Of a DNA stretch of 64,000 nt, positions 63,854-64,000 are shown piece by piece. Position 1 is the stretch's first letter, and each line of letters opens with the position of its first letter. Source of the stretch: Yamagishiella unicocca (lineage: Eukaryota; Chlorophyta; Chlorophyceae; Chlamydomonadales; Volvocaceae); contig BDSL01000021.1 of the NCBI GenBank assembly GCA_003116995.1, positions 186,001 to 250,000 on the forward strand. The letters are read 5' to 3'. The translations under genes and the position numbers were made by a program. The notes below the pieces were generated by a model that saw only the letters and a program-made list of their open reading frames with translations, had not been told where the DNA came from and did no database searches.

Positions 63854-64000
63854 AGTTGGGTTTCGGTCGCATGAGCGAATAGAATGGGTTTCGAATGCGT
63901 AAGGAGTGGAGAGAAATGCTGGGGGGTGGGGTGGGGTGGTGGCGAAGCAGGAAGGAAGGCAGCCAAAGAGAGGGAGGGTGTCAAGTGCCGATGGTGGGCT
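63854..64000 (+). other. Start of the 3' UTR of the channel gene
   Basis: This continues past the channel stop codon to the window edge. No TGTAA signal occurs within it, so the transcript end is probably outside the window. Confidence 0.5.

Overview
The window looks like nuclear DNA of a GC-rich volvocine or chlamydomonad green alga; I cannot name the species. The supporting signs are intron-dense genes with GT(G/C)-type donors and (C)AG acceptors, low-complexity coding stretches rich in Ala, Gly, Gln, Pro and Ser, TGTAA polyadenylation signals, and L1-type retroelement relics. No rRNA, tRNA, CRISPR array or bacterial-style operon was seen. All exon boundaries were derived by reading splice sites and checking reading-frame phase by hand; no transcript evidence was available.

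Layout. (1) 976-4867, minus: an eight-exon TPR-methyltransferase with a 19-copy GCCCT satellite in an intron. (2) 5.4-30.3 kb, plus: four large low-complexity genes of unknown function (A 5424-8752, B 10954-13563, C 19660-21564, D 27787-30324). They are separated by less GC-rich spacers holding broken L1-like elements and other dispersed repeats. C and D look like paralogues. (3) 32003-33016, minus: a small GNAT-type acetyltransferase with a possible plastid transit peptide. (4) 33.0-36.5 kb: no recognised gene, a second L1-like terminal fragment and a CA microsatellite. (5) 36553-39430, minus: a protein with a receiver-like N-terminus that seems to lack the phospho-acceptor Asp, followed by an RRxS-rich linker and a Gly-Met repeat/coiled-coil tail. 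(6) 41529-42648, minus: a rhodanese/Cdc25-like protein with a GC-AG intron. (7) 42905-49254, minus: a twelve-exon, type II membrane-anchored sulfotransferase-like gene. (8) 49793-63853, plus: an eighteen-exon gene for a cyclic-nucleotide-gated channel of about 3,092 residues. Its pore lacks the GYG filter while its cyclic-nucleotide pocket is intact.

Genes 7 and 8 diverge from a 538-bp region, and genes 1 and A diverge from a 556-bp region. Short dispersed repeats recur in the introns of genes 1, 7 and 8. The most unusual items are the channel (altered filter, RPTTA heptad array, very long tails), the receiver-like fusion protein, the rhodanese with a lengthened Cys-to-Arg loop, and a family of about nine short intronic repeats.
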